Positions 8,499-17,300 of a stretch of DNA of 64,000 bases are shown here, piece after piece (positions within the stretch are counted from its first letter, which is position 1; every line of letters begins with the position of its first letter). The position numbers were made by a program, and so were the translations under genes. The notes beneath the pieces are model-generated. The model was not told the DNA's origin. It worked only from the letters and a program-made list of their open reading frames with translations, and did not search any database. This DNA is from WS-2 sp036507005. GTDB lineage: Bacteria; Eisenbacteria; RBG-16-71-46. The stretch is taken from the NCBI GenBank assembly GCA_036507005.1, contig DASXQT010000007.1, positions 62,001 through 126,000 of the forward strand. The letters run 5' to 3'.

Positions 8499-11447
8499 TC
8501 AGCGCGGATCCCGCGCCGCGCTGTGGATGCAGAAGCGCGAGTAGGGGCAGTAGCCGCAGCTCCGCGGGTCGGGCCGGGGAGGGAACTGGGCGCTGCGGAT
8601 CCCGGCCGCGGCCTCGAGCGCGCGCGCGCGGGCGCGCTCCAGGTGCTCCGGCCGCACCTCGGCCGAGCCGCTCACGCCCTGGCCCACGAACTGGAGCTCC
8701 ACCCGCGCGGGCATCACGCCGTACATCTCGTGGTAGGCGAGCGCGTAGAGGCCGAGCTGCTCGCGCTTCAGGCTGCGCTCGGCGTGCTCGTCGGCCTTCT
8801 CGGGGCTCGCGATCTCCGAGGTCTTGTAGTCGACGAGCACGATCCCCTCCGGGCGCTCGTCGATGCGATCCCAGCGCCCGACCACCCCGTCGCCGGTCGC
8901 GAGCCGGAACCGGAACTCGCGCTCGATCGCGAGCGGCACGCGCGCCGAGGAATTCTCGCGCGCGACGAAGCGGCGCAGGCTCTCGCGGCCCTCCTCGAGC
9001 CGCCGCTCCTCGTGCTCGCGCGAGTAGAAGCCCTCGCTCGACCACGCGCCCTCGAACACCGCGGTCACGTCCGTGGCCGCGATCGGGAGGTTCCGCATGC
9101 GGTGCTGGTGGTAGACGCGGATCGCGTGGTGGATCGCGATCCCGTACATCGCGCGCGGATCGCTGCCGAGCGGCACCTGGGCGACGTGGGCGTAGCGGTA
9201 CTTGAGCGGGCAGGTGAGGTAGTCGTCGATCCTGCCGTGCGAGATCTCGAGCGGCTGGTCGGCGGGGACGGGCAGGACGGCGGCGGCCGGGGACTCGGCG
9301 GCGGGCGCGAAGCGCGCGATCGACTCGAGCGCGCTCGCGGCCGCGGCGCCGCGCGGCACACCCGGCAGGTCGAGGGCCTCGACCACGAACTGGCTGGGCT
9401 TCGCGGCGCGCCGCCCGCCGTAGTCCGCCGCATGGCAGAGCACCAGCCGGTCGCAGGCCCGGGTCATGCCGACGTAGAACAGCCGGCGCTCCTCGCGGTA
9501 GTGGTCCTCGCGCCGGTCGCCCGATCCGGGCACCAGCTCGGGAGGGAGGCGCAGCACCTCGCCCTGCGGGTAGCGCGGGAAGCGCCCCTGCACCAGGTGC
9601 ACCAGGTAGACCACCGGGAACTCGAGCCCCTTGGCGTTGTGCGCGGTGAGCAGGTGCACCGCGTTCTCCTCGAGCTCGGCCTCGGCGGCCGCGGGGTCGT
9701 CGCCCATCTCGATCAGCAGGTCGAGGTGGGGGATGAACTGGTCCACGCGGTCGTGCCGGAGCAGCGGGCCCACGCGCCCGACGATCTTGAACAGCTTGTT
9801 GAGGTTCTGCACCTTCTCGGCCGCCTCGGCCGACTCGTCGGCCGCGAGCCGGCCCAGGAGCCCGCTCTCGGTCACCAGCTCGTAGAGCACCTCGGAGGTG
9901 GGGCGGGCGGCCGCGAGGCGCGAGAGCCGGCGGTGGAGGTCGAGGAAGCGCAGCACCGCCTCGCGCGTCTCGTCGCGCACGCCGCCTTCGGCGGCGGCAC
10001 GCTCGGTCAGGGCGAGGAACGGGCGGTGGAGGAGCCGCGCGCGCGCGGAGAGCCGGGCCAGGTCCACGGGGTCGGCGCCGAACAGGGGATCGGCGAGCGC
10101 CATGTAGGCCGCCCCGCCGTCGTCGGGCGAGGCCACGACCCGCAGCAGGTTCAGGCACAGCAGGACCTCGGGCCGCGAGTAGAGCCCGCGCATGCCCACC
10201 CGCCGGAACGGCACGCCGCGGCCGCGGAGCGCCTGCGCCACGGGATCGAGGCTGGCGTGGGCCCGCGCCAGCACCGCGAAGTCGCGCGGCGCGCGGGCCC
10301 CGCCCTCGATCGCCGCGGCGATGTCGGCCGCGACGAAGTCGGCCTCGTCGCTCGCGGTCTCGAACGCGCGGTGCTCGATCCCGCCCGGGACCGCGCGGAC
10401 GGCGGTCAGGCGCTTGTCGAATCCCGCGCGCGCCTCGAGGCGCTCCGGATCGTTGAAGCGGATCAGGCGGTGGGCGGCGTCGAGGATGCGCTGCCCCGAG
10501 CGGTAGTTGCGGGTCAGCACCACCGTGGTCGCGCCCGGGAAGTCGTCGCGGAACGAGAGCAGGTTCTCGATCTTGGCGCCGCGGAAGCGGTAGATGCTCT
10601 GGTCGTCGTCCCCGACCACCGTGAGGTTCTTCCGCGTTCCGCCGAGGAGCTTCAGCAGCTCGAACTGGACGTGGTTGGTGTCCTGGAACTCGTCCACCAG
10701 CACGTAGCGGAAACGGTCCGTGAGCTCGCGCCGCACGTGGGGCCGCTCCCTAAGCAGCCGGAGCGCGAGGCTGATCTGGGCGCCGAAGTCGACGCGCCCG
10801 TGCTCGAGCAGCAGCCGCTGGTAGAACGCGTAGGCGCGCGCCTTCTCGATCTCGGCCGCGGCGCGGTCGCGCCGCTCCGGGTCCTGGCCGGCCTCGGCCG
10901 CCAGCCGCTCCGCGAGCTCGAGGTAGCGCTCGGGCGAGACGTCCTCGTCGCGCGCCCGGTCGAAGAGCGCCACCAGCGCGCGCAGGTGCGAGTCCGGGGA
11001 GCCGAGCGGGCGGTAGCGCGCCAGGGGGAACTCCATCACCCGCTCGCGCAGGAACACCAGGATCCCCGCCGGCGTCTCGACCGAGAGCCGCGCGGTGAGC
11101 CCGATCTCCACCGCGCGCTCGCGCACCAGCCGGTCGCAGAAGGCGTGGAAGGTGGAGATCGTGGCGCCCACCAGGCCGTAGGGCACCAGCAGGTCGACGC
11201 GCGCCTCCATCTCGGCCGCCGCCTTGTCGGTGAAGGTGAGCGCCAGGATCTCCTCGGGGCGCGCGCGCTTGCCGGCGATCAGCCACGCGATGCGGCGCGT
11301 GATCACCTGAGTCTTGCCGGTGCCGGCGCCGGCCACCACCAGCAGCGGGCCGTCGCCGTGGGTGACCGCGAGCCGCTGCTCCGGGTTCAAGCCCTCGAGG
11401 ATGTCCGGGGCGCTCGGGGCCGGCGGCGCCTCGGTGGAGGGGCTCAT
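8499..11447 (-). CDS. UvrD/PcrA-like helicase fused to a RecB-family PD-(D/E)XK nuclease with Fe-S cysteines
   Basis: 982 residues. Superfamily 1A helicase motifs: Walker A GAGTGKT (residues 40-46), LTFTDKAAAEM (Ia), VDEFQDTNHVQ (II), GDDDQSIYRFRGA (III) and a late VGMTRACDRLVL (VI). From about residue 740 a nuclease domain follows, with the catalytic core in GRWDRID and IVLVDYKTSE. One cysteine lies before it (YLTCPLKYRY) and three after it (CGYCPYSRFC); this spacing holds a 4Fe-4S cluster in AddB- and Cas4-type nucleases. The protein probably resects or unwinds DNA ends in repair, like a single-chain AddAB/AdnAB half. No partner subunit is in the window. The ATG overlaps the M24 gene stop by 4 bp. 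Confidence 0.88.
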   Translation of the reverse strand: MSPSTEAPPAPSAPDILEGLNPEQRLAVTHGDGPLLVVAGAGTGKTQVITRRIAWLIAGKRARPEEILALTFTDKAAAEMEARVDLLVPYGLVGATISTFHAFCDRLVRERAVEIGLTARLSVETPAGILVFLRERVMEFPLARYRPLGSPDSHLRALVALFDRARDEDVSPERYLELAERLAAEAGQDPERRDRAAAEIEKARAYAFYQRLLLEHGRVDFGAQISLALRLLRERPHVRRELTDRFRYVLVDEFQDTNHVQFELLKLLGGTRKNLTVVGDDDQSIYRFRGAKIENLLSFRDDFPGATTVVLTRNYRSGQRILDAAHRLIRFNDPERLEARAGFDKRLTAVRAVPGGIEHRAFETASDEADFVAADIAAAIEGGARAPRDFAVLARAHASLDPVAQALRGRGVPFRRVGMRGLYSRPEVLLCLNLLRVVASPDDGGAAYMALADPLFGADPVDLARLSARARLLHRPFLALTERAAAEGGVRDETREAVLRFLDLHRRLSRLAAARPTSEVLYELVTESGLLGRLAADESAEAAEKVQNLNKLFKIVGRVGPLLRHDRVDQFIPHLDLLIEMGDDPAAAEAELEENAVHLLTAHNAKGLEFPVVYLVHLVQGRFPRYPQGEVLRLPPELVPGSGDRREDHYREERRLFYVGMTRACDRLVLCHAADYGGRRAAKPSQFVVEALDLPGVPRGAAAASALESIARFAPAAESPAAAVLPVPADQPLEISHGRIDDYLTCPLKYRYAHVAQVPLGSDPRAMYGIAIHHAIRVYHQHRMRNLPIAATDVTAVFEGAWSSEGFYSREHEERRLEEGRESLRRFVARENSSARVPLAIEREFRFRLATGDGVVGRWDRIDERPEGIVLVDYKTSEIASPEKADEHAERSLKREQLGLYALAYHEMYGVMPARVELQFVGQGVSGSAEVRPEHLERARARALEAAAGIRSAQFPPRPDPRSCGYCPYSRFCIHSAARDPR

Positions 11448-12550
11448 GCGCGGCGGTGCTTCGGCCGCGGATCGATCGGAGCGTGGTTGAGGCGGCGCGC
11501 GCCCCCGTTCTCCACCACCACCAGGTCCTCGAGCCGCACCCCGAAGCGGCCCTCGAGGTAGACCCCGGGCTCGACGCTGTGGACCATGCCCGGGGCGAGC
11601 GGGGCGCGGTTGCCCGCCACCAGATAGGGCGGCTCGTGCACTTCGAGCCCCACGCCGTGGCCGGTGCGGTGCGGGAACTCGCGCGCGAACCCCGCCGCCT
11701 CGATCACCGCGCGCGCGGCGCGGTCCACGTCCTCCGAGGCGGCGCCCGCCCGCACCGCCGCGATGCCGGCCTCGCGCGCCGCGTTCACGACCTCGTAGAC
11801 CTTGCGCGCCTCGGCGGGCGGATCGCCCAGCCAGTAGGTGCGCGTGATGTCCGAGCCGTAGCCGCCGGTCGAGGCGCCGAGGTCGAGCAGCACGACGTCG
11901 GACTCCACGAGCCTGCGCGCCGAGGTGAAGTGGTGGGGGTGCGCGGCGTTCGGCCCGGAAGCCACGATCACCCACGGGTCGGTGTCCCCCAGGGCATCGA
12001 AGCGCTCGATCACGAAGCGCGCCACCTCGCGCTCGGTCATGCCCGGCTTCATCCAGTCGGCCGCGGCCTCGACCACCTGGTCGGCGTGGGCGGCGGCCGC
12101 CGCGAGCAGCGCGAGCTCGTCCGCGTCCTTGACGGCGCGCAGCGGCGCGAGCGCCAGGCCGGCCGGACGGCAATCGGTCCTGTAGGCGAGGCGGAGCAGG
12201 GTGGCCGCGGGCAGGCCGTCGCCCACCAGCACCGGCGGGCGGGCGGAGAGCGGGAGCCGCCGCTCGAGGCGCTCGAACGGATCCTCGCGCTCGTCCCACA
12301 CGTCGAGCTCGAGCCACGGGCACTCGTGCCCGAGCGCCGCCGCCTCGAGGCGCGGCACGATGCAGAAGGGGTCGCCGCGCCGCGGGAGCGCGAACAGCAC
12401 GAGCCGCTCGGTGGAGCGCGCCACGGCGCCGGTGAGCCAGCGGAAGTCCGCGGAGGGCGGAATCAGCAGCCACTCGGCGCGCTCGCACTCCAGTCCCTCG
12501 CGCGCGCCTTCGAACCGCCGCGCGCGGCGCGCCGCCGCCTCCATCGCCAT
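11444..12550 (-). CDS. M24-family metallopeptidase (Xaa-Pro aminopeptidase/dipeptidase-like)
   Basis: 368 residues from the ATG giving MAMEAAARRARR. The N-terminal creatinase-like domain (residues 20-150) precedes the pita-bread catalytic domain, where the five metal ligands are all recognisable: LLDLGAS, SDITRTYWLG, HRTGHGVGLEVHE, SVEPGVYLEG and RLEDLVVVENGG. It should remove N-terminal residues next to proline or split Xaa-Pro dipeptides in the cytoplasm with two metal ions. The start was chosen because a good promoter (12559-12588) ends only 8 nt before it, suggesting a leaderless mRNA. The longer ATG at 12568 would lie upstream of that promoter's start point. First gene of a three-gene minus-strand operon. 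Confidence 0.88.
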   Translation of the reverse strand: MAMEAAARRARRFEGAREGLECERAEWLLIPPSADFRWLTGAVARSTERLVLFALPRRGDPFCIVPRLEAAALGHECPWLELDVWDEREDPFERLERRLPLSARPPVLVGDGLPAATLLRLAYRTDCRPAGLALAPLRAVKDADELALLAAAAAHADQVVEAAADWMKPGMTEREVARFVIERFDALGDTDPWVIVASGPNAAHPHHFTSARRLVESDVVLLDLGASTGGYGSDITRTYWLGDPPAEARKVYEVVNAAREAGIAAVRAGAASEDVDRAARAVIEAAGFAREFPHRTGHGVGLEVHEPPYLVAGNRAPLAPGMVHSVEPGVYLEGRFGVRLEDLVVVENGGARRLNHAPIDPRPKHRRA

Positions 12551-12558
12551 GATTCCGG

Positions 12559-12588
12559 ACGCTAGCACGCGTCCGCGAGCGGCGGCAA
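12559..12588 (-). promoter_or_regulatory. Promoter of the M24 peptidase operon
   Basis: On the minus strand: TTGCCG (12588-12583), 18 bp spacer, TAGCGT (12564-12559). Eight nucleotides separate the -10 box from the ATG, so the transcript would begin at or next to the start codon. Confidence 0.55.
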
Positions 12589-12593
12589 CGCGT

Positions 12594-12622
12594 TTGCCGC
12601 ACGGAGCGCGCCTCAGTAGAGT
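12594..12622 (+). promoter_or_regulatory. Promoter of the solute-binding lipoprotein gene
   Basis: TTGCCG (12594-12599), 17 bp spacer, TAGAGT (12617-12622), then 8 nt to the ATG at 12631. It mirrors the divergent promoter of the M24 operon, with the two -35 boxes 5 bp apart. Confidence 0.55.
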
Positions 12623-12630
12623 GCGAAGCC

Positions 12631-14184
12631 ATGCGCGCTTTCGCGGGGATGCGACTCCGCTCGCTCCCGGGCGCGTTCGCGCTCGTCCTCCTCCTCGGCG
12701 GGATCGCCTGCGGCCCGCGGCCGCGGCCCATCGTCAGCCGCGCGTGGTGGGTGGGGCGCGCCGCGCCGAGCTTCGATCCCGGCGGGCCGCCGGACCCGGT
12801 GCGCGGGTCGCTCGAGCGCCTGCTCACCCGCGGGCTGGTCGAGGAGGACGCGGAAGGGCGCATCGTGCCATCCGCCGCCGCGCGCTTCGAGGTCGCGCCG
12901 GGCGGCCTCACGGTCCGCTTCCACCTCCGCCGCGACCTGCGCTTCGTGAGCGGCGAGCGCTGCCGCAGCCGCGACTTCCGCGCCGCGCTCGAGGCCGGCC
13001 TCCAGCGCACCGATCACGGCACCGCCGCCTGGGCGCTCGCGGCGGTGCGCGGGGTGGACGCGGTGCGGAGCGGCCGCCCGCTGCCCGCGCTCGGCATCGC
13101 CACGCCCGACGACAGCACCCTGGTGCTGGAGCTCGCGCGCCCCGACTCGCTCCTGCCGCGGAAGCTCGCGCTCCCTTCGATCGGCGCCGCGTGGCGCGAG
13201 CCCGCGCCCGGGGCGGGCTGGATGGGAGCCGCCGGGCTCGGCCCCTACCGCGTGGCCGCGGAGGAGCCGGGCCACAGCCTGGTGCTGGCGCGGGCCGGGC
13301 GTCCGCGGCGCGGCGCGCCGGAGCGGCCCGACACCGTGAGCGTGCGGTTCGAGGCCAGCGCCCCGCGGCTGCGCGCGGCGCTCCGCGCGGGGCGGGTCGA
13401 CCTGCTGTGGCCGGTGCCCGGGAGCATGCTCACCGAGGCCCTGCCCGAGCCCTACCGCCGCGCCGCGGCCCCGGCCTCGCCGCCGCGCCGGCTGCTGCTC
13501 GTGATGCGCGGCGACGTGCCGCCGACCTCGAAGCCCGCGGCGCGCCACGCGCTCGCCCACGGGCTGCTGCGCGCCGAGGTCACGCGGCTGCTGGGCCTCG
13601 GGGCGCGCGAGCCGGTCGCCTGGTGGCCGGGAGCCGCGCCCTTCGAGTTCCCGAACCTCGACGCGCGCGCCGTGGCGGCCTGGCTCGAGCGCGGCCGGCT
13701 CGGCCGCTCGTTCCACGCGGTGATGATCTTCGACGCCGATGGGCCGGGTGCCGCTGTGGCGCGCTCGCTCCAGGGTGAGTGGGCCCAGCTCAACCTCTAC
13801 GTGGATCTCACGCCGCTGCGGGCCGGGGCGCTCGAGACCGAATCCCTGAGCGGCTGGCGCGCGCACCTGGTGCTGGCCGACTGGCAGGCGCTGATCGACG
13901 AGCCGGCGGCCGAGCTGGCCATGCTGGTCGTGCCCGCGCGGGGCCCGGCCGTGGGATCGATCCGAACCGGATGGCGGACGCGCGAGTTCGATCCATGGAT
14001 CCGGTCGGAGCGCGGCGCTCCGCCGCTCGATCTGGACCAGGTGGAGCGCCGCTTGGCGGAGCAGCTCGTGGCGATTCCGCTCGCCGACATGGGGTGGACC
14101 TGGGTCGAGCGGGGCGGGGGTCCGGAGCTCCCGGTCCACCCGCACTTCGGCCCCGAAATCGCCGGGCCGAGCGCCCCGCCCTAG
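12631..14184 (+). CDS. Peptide/oligopeptide-type ABC solute-binding lipoprotein (SBP family 5)
   Basis: 517 residues. The lipoprotein signal (LVLLLGGIAC, lipid Cys27) is followed by a family-5 binding-protein pattern: LERLLTRGLVEEDAEGRIVP, then GGLTVRFHLRRDLRFVSGE and SRDFRAALEAG, and later GLGPYRVAAEEPGHSLVLAR. Such proteins capture peptides or similar ligands for a Dpp/Opp-type importer. No permease or ATPase gene is adjacent, so it either serves a remote transporter or has another role. It has its own promoter and is probably translated from a leaderless mRNA. Confidence 0.8.
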   Translation: MRAFAGMRLRSLPGAFALVLLLGGIACGPRPRPIVSRAWWVGRAAPSFDPGGPPDPVRGSLERLLTRGLVEEDAEGRIVPSAAARFEVAPGGLTVRFHLRRDLRFVSGERCRSRDFRAALEAGLQRTDHGTAAWALAAVRGVDAVRSGRPLPALGIATPDDSTLVLELARPDSLLPRKLALPSIGAAWREPAPGAGWMGAAGLGPYRVAAEEPGHSLVLARAGRPRRGAPERPDTVSVRFEASAPRLRAALRAGRVDLLWPVPGSMLTEALPEPYRRAAAPASPPRRLLLVMRGDVPPTSKPAARHALAHGLLRAEVTRLLGLGAREPVAWWPGAAPFEFPNLDARAVAAWLERGRLGRSFHAVMIFDADGPGAAVARSLQGEWAQLNLYVDLTPLRAGALETESLSGWRAHLVLADWQALIDEPAAELAMLVVPARGPAVGSIRTGWRTREFDPWIRSERGAPPLDLDQVERRLAEQLVAIPLADMGWTWVERGGGPELPVHPHFGPEIAGPSAPP

Positions 14185-14222
14185 CCGCCGCCCCCGTCTC
14201 CGGAACGCAGCTCAATTGAGCG

Positions 14223-14252
14223 TTGACCACCCGCGCCGCGGTCCCCTATCCT
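14223..14252 (+). promoter_or_regulatory. Promoter of the C25 protease gene
   Basis: TTGACC (14223-14228), 18 bp spacer, TATCCT (14247-14252). The predicted leader to the ATG at 14399 is about 140 nt and contains no other reading frame I can support. Confidence 0.5.
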
Positions 14253-14398
14253 TAGCCGGCGTTCGATTTCCATTTTGCCTGCACGCCCGTGATCGTCCGG
14301 CAACCCTGCTCGAGCCCCTCCTCCGCCGCAGCGGTCAGGAAACGTGCTCCCGGAGGCCCCACGGACATCCTGCTCTTCGCAACCGGGGGTTCCATCGG

Positions 14399-17300
14399 AT
14401 GACGCCACGGACGTTTGCCCTGCTCGGCGTGTCGCTGCTGGCAGCGGCCACCGCGAGCCCGCTCGCGGCCCAGACCACGATCGAGCGCGAGTTCTCCTTC
14501 GACCCCTCCCGGGTGAAGATCGAGCGGGCGGGCTCGACGGTCCAGGTCGCGGTTCCGGGCGCGGCGCGGGAGTTCCGCCCCGGGATGCCCGACCTGCCGT
14601 GGCGGAGCGAGCGCATCGAGCTCCCGGCCGGAACGCGCGTCCGCGACGTGCGGGTCATCGCTCTCGAGACCCGGCTGCTCGCCGAGGGCGTGCGCCTTCC
14701 CAGCTCGGTCCGCCCGAAGCCCGGGCTGGACCTTCCGCTCGAGCGCACCGCCCCCGACCCCGAGGTCTTCGCCCACCGCGGCTTCCTGCCCGACCCCGCG
14801 GCCGCGCTCGGGGCCCAGGGCTTCCAGCGCGGGACGAACCTCGCGCTGGTCCAGATGAGCCCGGTGCGCTGGGATCCCGCGACCGGGCGGCTCGAAGCGG
14901 TGACGCGCATCCGCGTGCAGCTCACGCTCGAGCCCGGGAGCGAGCTCCCGGTCCCGCGCGGCCGGGTGGTTCCCGAGTGGGAGGCCCAGGGCGGCGGGCT
15001 GCGGCCGGCGATGGGGGCGCTGCGCGCGGCGCCGGCGGGCGGGCGCGGCGGGCCGGCCCAGCCGTTCCGCGCCACCCAGATCCCCTCGCTCCTCGGCAGC
15101 CCGGTCCAGTACGTGATCATCACCGACGACGAGATGGAGTCGCAGTTCCAGCGCCTCGCCGACTGGAAGACCCAGAAGGGGGTGCCGGCGGTGGTGCGCA
15201 CCATGACCTTCATCCGCCAGCAGTACCCGGGCGGGGCGGACGACCAGGAGCGCATCCGGACCTTCATTCGCGACGCCTACAGCCGCTGGGGCACGGAGTG
15301 GGTGCTGCTGGGCGGGGACACGGAGGTGCTGCCGGCGCGCTACGCGTTCACGACCTTCTACTACGGCAGCCGGATCGCGAGCGATGTCTACTACCAGTGC
15401 CTGGACGGCAACTGGGACGCCGACGGCGACAGCCTCTACGGCGAGGGCTACGCCTCGACCACGGATCCCGGCGACAACGTCGACCTGTTGCCCGACCTCT
15501 ACGTGGGCCGCGCGCCGTGCACGACGGCGGCGCAGGCCCAGCTGTTCGTGGACAAGACGATCCTGTACGAGAAGACGCCGGTCACCGACTACCTCGCCAA
15601 CGTCCTGTTCTTCGCCGAGGTGCTGTTCCCGCAGGACTGGCAGCCCGGTCAGGACACCATCCTGGACGGCGCGCAGATCGCCGAGCAGGTGGTGCCCTAC
15701 GTCCAGGCCAGCCCCGCCCGCCACCTCGTGCGCCTGTACGAGAACTACGCCGACACCACGTGGAAGCCGGGGGCGCTGCCGGAGAACCGCCAGGCGGTGC
15801 TCGACTCGCTCGACCGCGGCTACAACCTCGCGGTCCACATCGGGCACGGCTACCGCAACGTGATGCACGTGGGCGACGCCACCATCGACAACACCGACGC
15901 CGGCGGGCTGACGAACGGGAACCGGCTCATCAACCTCTACGCGATCAACTGCACCTCGAACGCGATCGACTTCCCCTGCATCGGCGAGGCGTTCATCCTC
16001 AACCCGAACGGCGGGGCGGTCACCAACATCGGCTCGACCAACTTCGACTTCCCGTACGCCGGCCAGGTGTACGAGGACGAGTTCTTCCGGCTGGTCTACG
16101 AGGACAGCGTGACCTCGATGGGCGAGGCGCACGCCCTGGCCAAGATCCCCTTCATCGGGTACTCGATCTACGACGGCGTCAACCGCTGGACGCAGATGAC
16201 CCTGCTGATGCTCGGCGACCCGGAGCTGCGGCTCTTCACCGGGCCCGCGGGCGCGCTCGCGGTGAGCCGCAACGCCACGATGGCCGCCAGCGACTCGAGC
16301 TTCGCGGTCCACGTCACGAAGGGGGGCTCGCCGCTCTACGGGGCGCGGGTCGTGGGCTACGCGCCGGGCATGGACTACCGCACCGTGACCACCGACGGCG
16401 CGGGCAACGCCGTCCTGCCCTTCCGACCCGACACCGTAGGCAGCTTCACGCTCACCGTGACGGCGTTCGACTGCGTGCCCTACCAGGCGACGGTCGGGAT
16501 CGTGCCCGCGTCCCCGCCGGTGCTGAGCGCCAACCCGCCCACGATCGACGACGACTCGAGCGGCGGGACCGTGGGCAACGGCGACCACATCGTGGACGCC
16601 GGGGAGACCGTGGATCTCTCGATCACGCTCCGCAACAACGGGGGCAGCACCGCGTCGACCGTGAACGGCACCCTGACCACCACCGATCCGCTGATCTCGA
16701 TTCCGGTCGCGAGCGGGACCTTCGGAACCCTGGGCGTGAGCGGCAGCTCGACGTCCTCGCCCGCCTTCCGCGTGGTCGCGGCGCCATCGATCGAGGACCA
16801 GCACGAGGTTCCCTTCGAGCTCGTGCTCACGGACGCCGGCGGGCGCTCCTACCGCTCGCGCTTCCAGCTCGTGGTGCGGGCGCCCGAGCTGCGGCATTTC
16901 TCGCATTCCGTCGTGGATCAGGGCGGCAACTCGGACGGCCGGCCGGATCCCGGTGAGACGGTGCTCTACTACGTGAAGCTGCGGAACGCGGGCACCGGGA
17001 CCGCGAAGACCGTGACCGGTAAGCTGCGGAACTTCGACGGGATGGCCACCGTGATCGACAGCGTCGCCTCGTGGGGCGACATCACCGCCGGCCAGGAGAA
17101 GCAGGGCGACGCCCTGGTCTTCCAGCCCTCGAACACCGCGGCCAAGCTCCAGCTCCAGGTCTCCGACGCCGCGGGCGTGGTGCTCACCCAGATGCTCGAT
17201 CTCCTGCCCCCCGCGCCTCCCGTCGGGATGCTGGGGGCGGGGCGCGCCACCAGCATCGACCTGACCTGGGCGCGGAACGCGGAGAGCGAGCTGCTGGGCT

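Noticed and set aside
8523..11561. 1012-codon plus-strand frame over the helicase-nuclease gene
   Set aside because: Shadow of the minus-strand gene, which carries all helicase and nuclease motifs.
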